The translations under genes and the position numbers were made by a program. 7,951 nt of DNA from JBMZCV01 sp049613665 (GTDB lineage: Bacteria > Bacteroidota > Bacteroidia > Chitinophagales > UBA2359): the NCBI GenBank assembly GCA_049613665.1, contig JBMZCV010000212.1, positions 1-7,951 of the forward strand, in the 5' to 3' direction. Positions 6,833 to 7,951 of this stretch are shown here, piece by piece. The first letter of the stretch is position 1. Each line of letters begins with the position of its first letter. Under the pieces are notes generated by a model. The model worked only from the letters and a program-made list of their open reading frames with translations. It was not told the DNA's origin and did no database searches.

Positions 6833-7552
6833 ATGAAACTAGACATTTTAGTATTTGCAGCACACCCCGATGATGCCGAATTATCTTGTGCAGGAACGAT
6901 AATGAGCCACATACAACAAGGCAAAAAAGTAGGCATTGTAGATTTAACAAGAGGAGAACTAGGCACAAGAGGAACTGCTGCTACACGCTATGATGAAGCT
7001 GCTGCTGCCAGCAAAATATTAGGCATTGATATTCGAGAAAACTTAGGGTTTGCAGATGGTTTTTTCCAAAACGATAACTTGCATAAACTTGCTGTTATCA
7101 AAAAAATTCGCCAATATCAACCAGAGATAATTTTAGCTAATGCTATTCACGATAGACATCCAGACCATGGCAAAGGAGCAAAATTGGTGGCCGAATCTTG
7201 CTTTTTGGCAGGTTTAATAAAAATAGTTACCTTAGATGAAAATGGACAAACGCAAGCTCCTTGGCGACCAAAAGCAGTATATCATTATATTCAGGATACT
7301 TATATCGCACCAGATTTTGTGGTAGATATTACCCCTTTTATGGAGCAAAAAGAAGCAGCAATAAAAGCTTTTAAAACTCAATTTCACGACCCAAAATCTG
7401 GCGAACCTAGCACTTATATTTCTAGCTCCTCTTATCTCGATGCCGTAAAAAGTAGAGCTACCGATATTGGAAAACAAGTAGGCTTTCGATATGCCGAAGG
7501 CTTTACCAAAACTCGAATCATAGGAGTTACTAATTTATTTGATTTAAAATAA
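6833..7552 (+). CDS. bshB1: Bacillithiol biosynthesis deacetylase BshB1
   Basis: This 239-residue cytoplasmic zinc enzyme removes the acetyl group from N-acetylglucosaminyl-malate, the second step of bacillithiol synthesis, between BshA and BshC. It belongs to the PIG-L/LmbE deacetylase family. The metal and catalytic motif AHPDD is at residues 10-14 (H11, D14 as ligands, D13 as general base by family analogy), and the third ligand lies in HPDH at 109-112 (H112). BshB1-specific blocks are well conserved: DLTRGELGTRGT (37-48), NLGFADGFF (70-78), AIHDRHPDHGKG (104-115) and WRPKAVYHYIQ (144-154), with a C-terminal YAEGF (220-224). Length is as expected. These blocks favour BshB1 over the more distant BshB2 and Mca groups. 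The ATG at 6833 directly precedes the first beta strand (KLDILVFAAHP). bshA and bshC are not in this window, and the gene appears to be transcribed alone. Confidence 0.93.
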   Translation: MKLDILVFAAHPDDAELSCAGTIMSHIQQGKKVGIVDLTRGELGTRGTAATRYDEAAAASKILGIDIRENLGFADGFFQNDNLHKLAVIKKIRQYQPEIILANAIHDRHPDHGKGAKLVAESCFLAGLIKIVTLDENGQTQAPWRPKAVYHYIQDTYIAPDFVVDITPFMEQKEAAIKAFKTQFHDPKSGEPSTYISSSSYLDAVKSRATDIGKQVGFRYAEGFTKTRIIGVTNLFDLK

Positions 7553-7646
7553 ATTTTTTACTGTTACTTTAGTTACACTATAATTTAAGTTTTTGAATTT
7601 TATTTTACTAAAATGTTACAACGAAAATAGAACAACATGCCCTTTT

Positions 7647-7660
7647 TGGTGTTATCACCA
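7647..7660. repeat. Small hairpin near the nested repeat
   Basis: TGGTG (7647-7651) and CACCA (7656-7660) pair around the loop TTAT. It stands 40 bp left of the large nested inverted repeat and may be part of the same element. No counterpart is seen on the right side of that repeat. Confidence 0.35.
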
Positions 7661-7700
7661 TAGCCATCAGGACAATGAATTGAGTTTTTTGTTTTTGTAA

Positions 7701-7905
7701 AATATCCCAACGGGATTATATATACATAGCATGGGGTTTTAACCCTATGTCTCCAATGATTGTAAAAAACTAGCTCTGAAAGAGCGATATAAAATCGAAA
7801 ATTGGTTTGTTATTTATGTCACTCTTTCAGAGTTCGTATTAGTATTACCTTTTTTTCATAGGGTTAAAACCCTATGCTATAATATATTACCCCTTTGGGG
7901 TATTA
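7701..7905. repeat. Nested inverted repeat of about 205 bp (REP/BIME-like)
   Basis: Two arms mirror each other around position 7803. In the middle of the arms, 7726-7749 is complementary to 7857-7880 at 23 of 24 positions. The inner parts CTCTGAAAGAG (7774-7784) and CTCTTTCAGAG (7822-7832) match perfectly, and the spacers between these two blocks are the same length on both sides (23 bases). The outer parts match less well. Each arm is itself built from three small hairpins: CCCAACGGG / ACCCCTTTGGGGT outermost, GGGGTTTTAACCC / GGGTTAAAACCC in the middle, and GCTCTGAAAGAGC / ACTCTTTCAGAGT inside. This arrangement is typical of REP-like palindromic clusters that RAYT transposases can mobilise; that link is inference, since no such gene is in the window. 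Confidence 0.8.
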
Positions 7906-7951
7906 GGCATTATTCACAAAAAAATGTAAGCGACAATACGAATATCATTGG

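Larger units (their letters stand above)
7553..7951. other. Gene-free right end of the window
   Basis: These 399 bases hold no frame that looks coding. The first part (7553-7640) is plain AT-rich sequence; at 7554-7568 it contains TTTTTTACTGTTACT, identical to the right end of the inverted repeat between the mlaE genes (4712-4726). A small hairpin follows at 7647-7660, then the nested inverted repeat at 7701-7905. The last 46 bases show nothing recognisable. Confidence 0.7.

Noticed and set aside
7232..7477. Minus-strand open frame inside bshB1
   Set aside because: It is antisense to conserved bshB1 sequence and has no recognisable domain.

Overview
The window is AT-rich chromosomal DNA that looks like Bacteroidota, probably a Cytophagales-like or related lineage. 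The evidence is a TonB-dependent receptor with an N-terminal carboxypeptidase-regulatory-like domain ahead of its plug, a BshB1-type bacillithiol deacetylase, MlaE permeases of the Bacteroidota type, no Shine-Dalgarno sequence before any gene, and two candidate promoter elements resembling the Bacteroidota TTTG / TAnnTTTG pattern. No rRNA, tRNA, CRISPR array, phage gene or intact transposase was seen.

Layout, all genes on the + strand: an upstream gap with a possible gene end (1-243); a TonB-dependent outer-membrane receptor (244-2544); a gap with repeat copy A (2545-2789); a secreted protein of unknown function (2790-3689); two tandem paralogous MlaE-family lipid-transport permeases (3815-4555 and 4745-5479), split by a long imperfect inverted repeat with a perfect 14-bp core palindrome; a PlsC-type acyltransferase (5700-6479) followed by a likely intrinsic terminator; a gap with repeat copy B (6480-6832); bshB1 (6833-7552); and a 399-bp gene-free tail (7553-7951) with a nested inverted repeat of about 205 bp, each arm built from three small hairpins.

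The genes do not form a tight operon, because every gap is 125 bp or more. There is a loose envelope-lipid theme: the MlaE pair would move phospholipid between membranes and PlsC would make phosphatidic acid. The MlaF ATPase and MCE-domain (MlaD) partners are absent, so the permeases must work with subunits encoded elsewhere. BshB1 belongs to low-molecular-weight thiol synthesis and has no evident link to its neighbours.

The least explained part of the window is its intergenic DNA. Four of the gaps carry structured elements: a related hairpin pair (A/B), a long inverted repeat between the permeases, a smaller inverted repeat after the second permease, and the nested palindrome at the right end. 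They look like non-coding interspersed repeats (REP- or MITE-like). No complete new multi-gene system could be supported.
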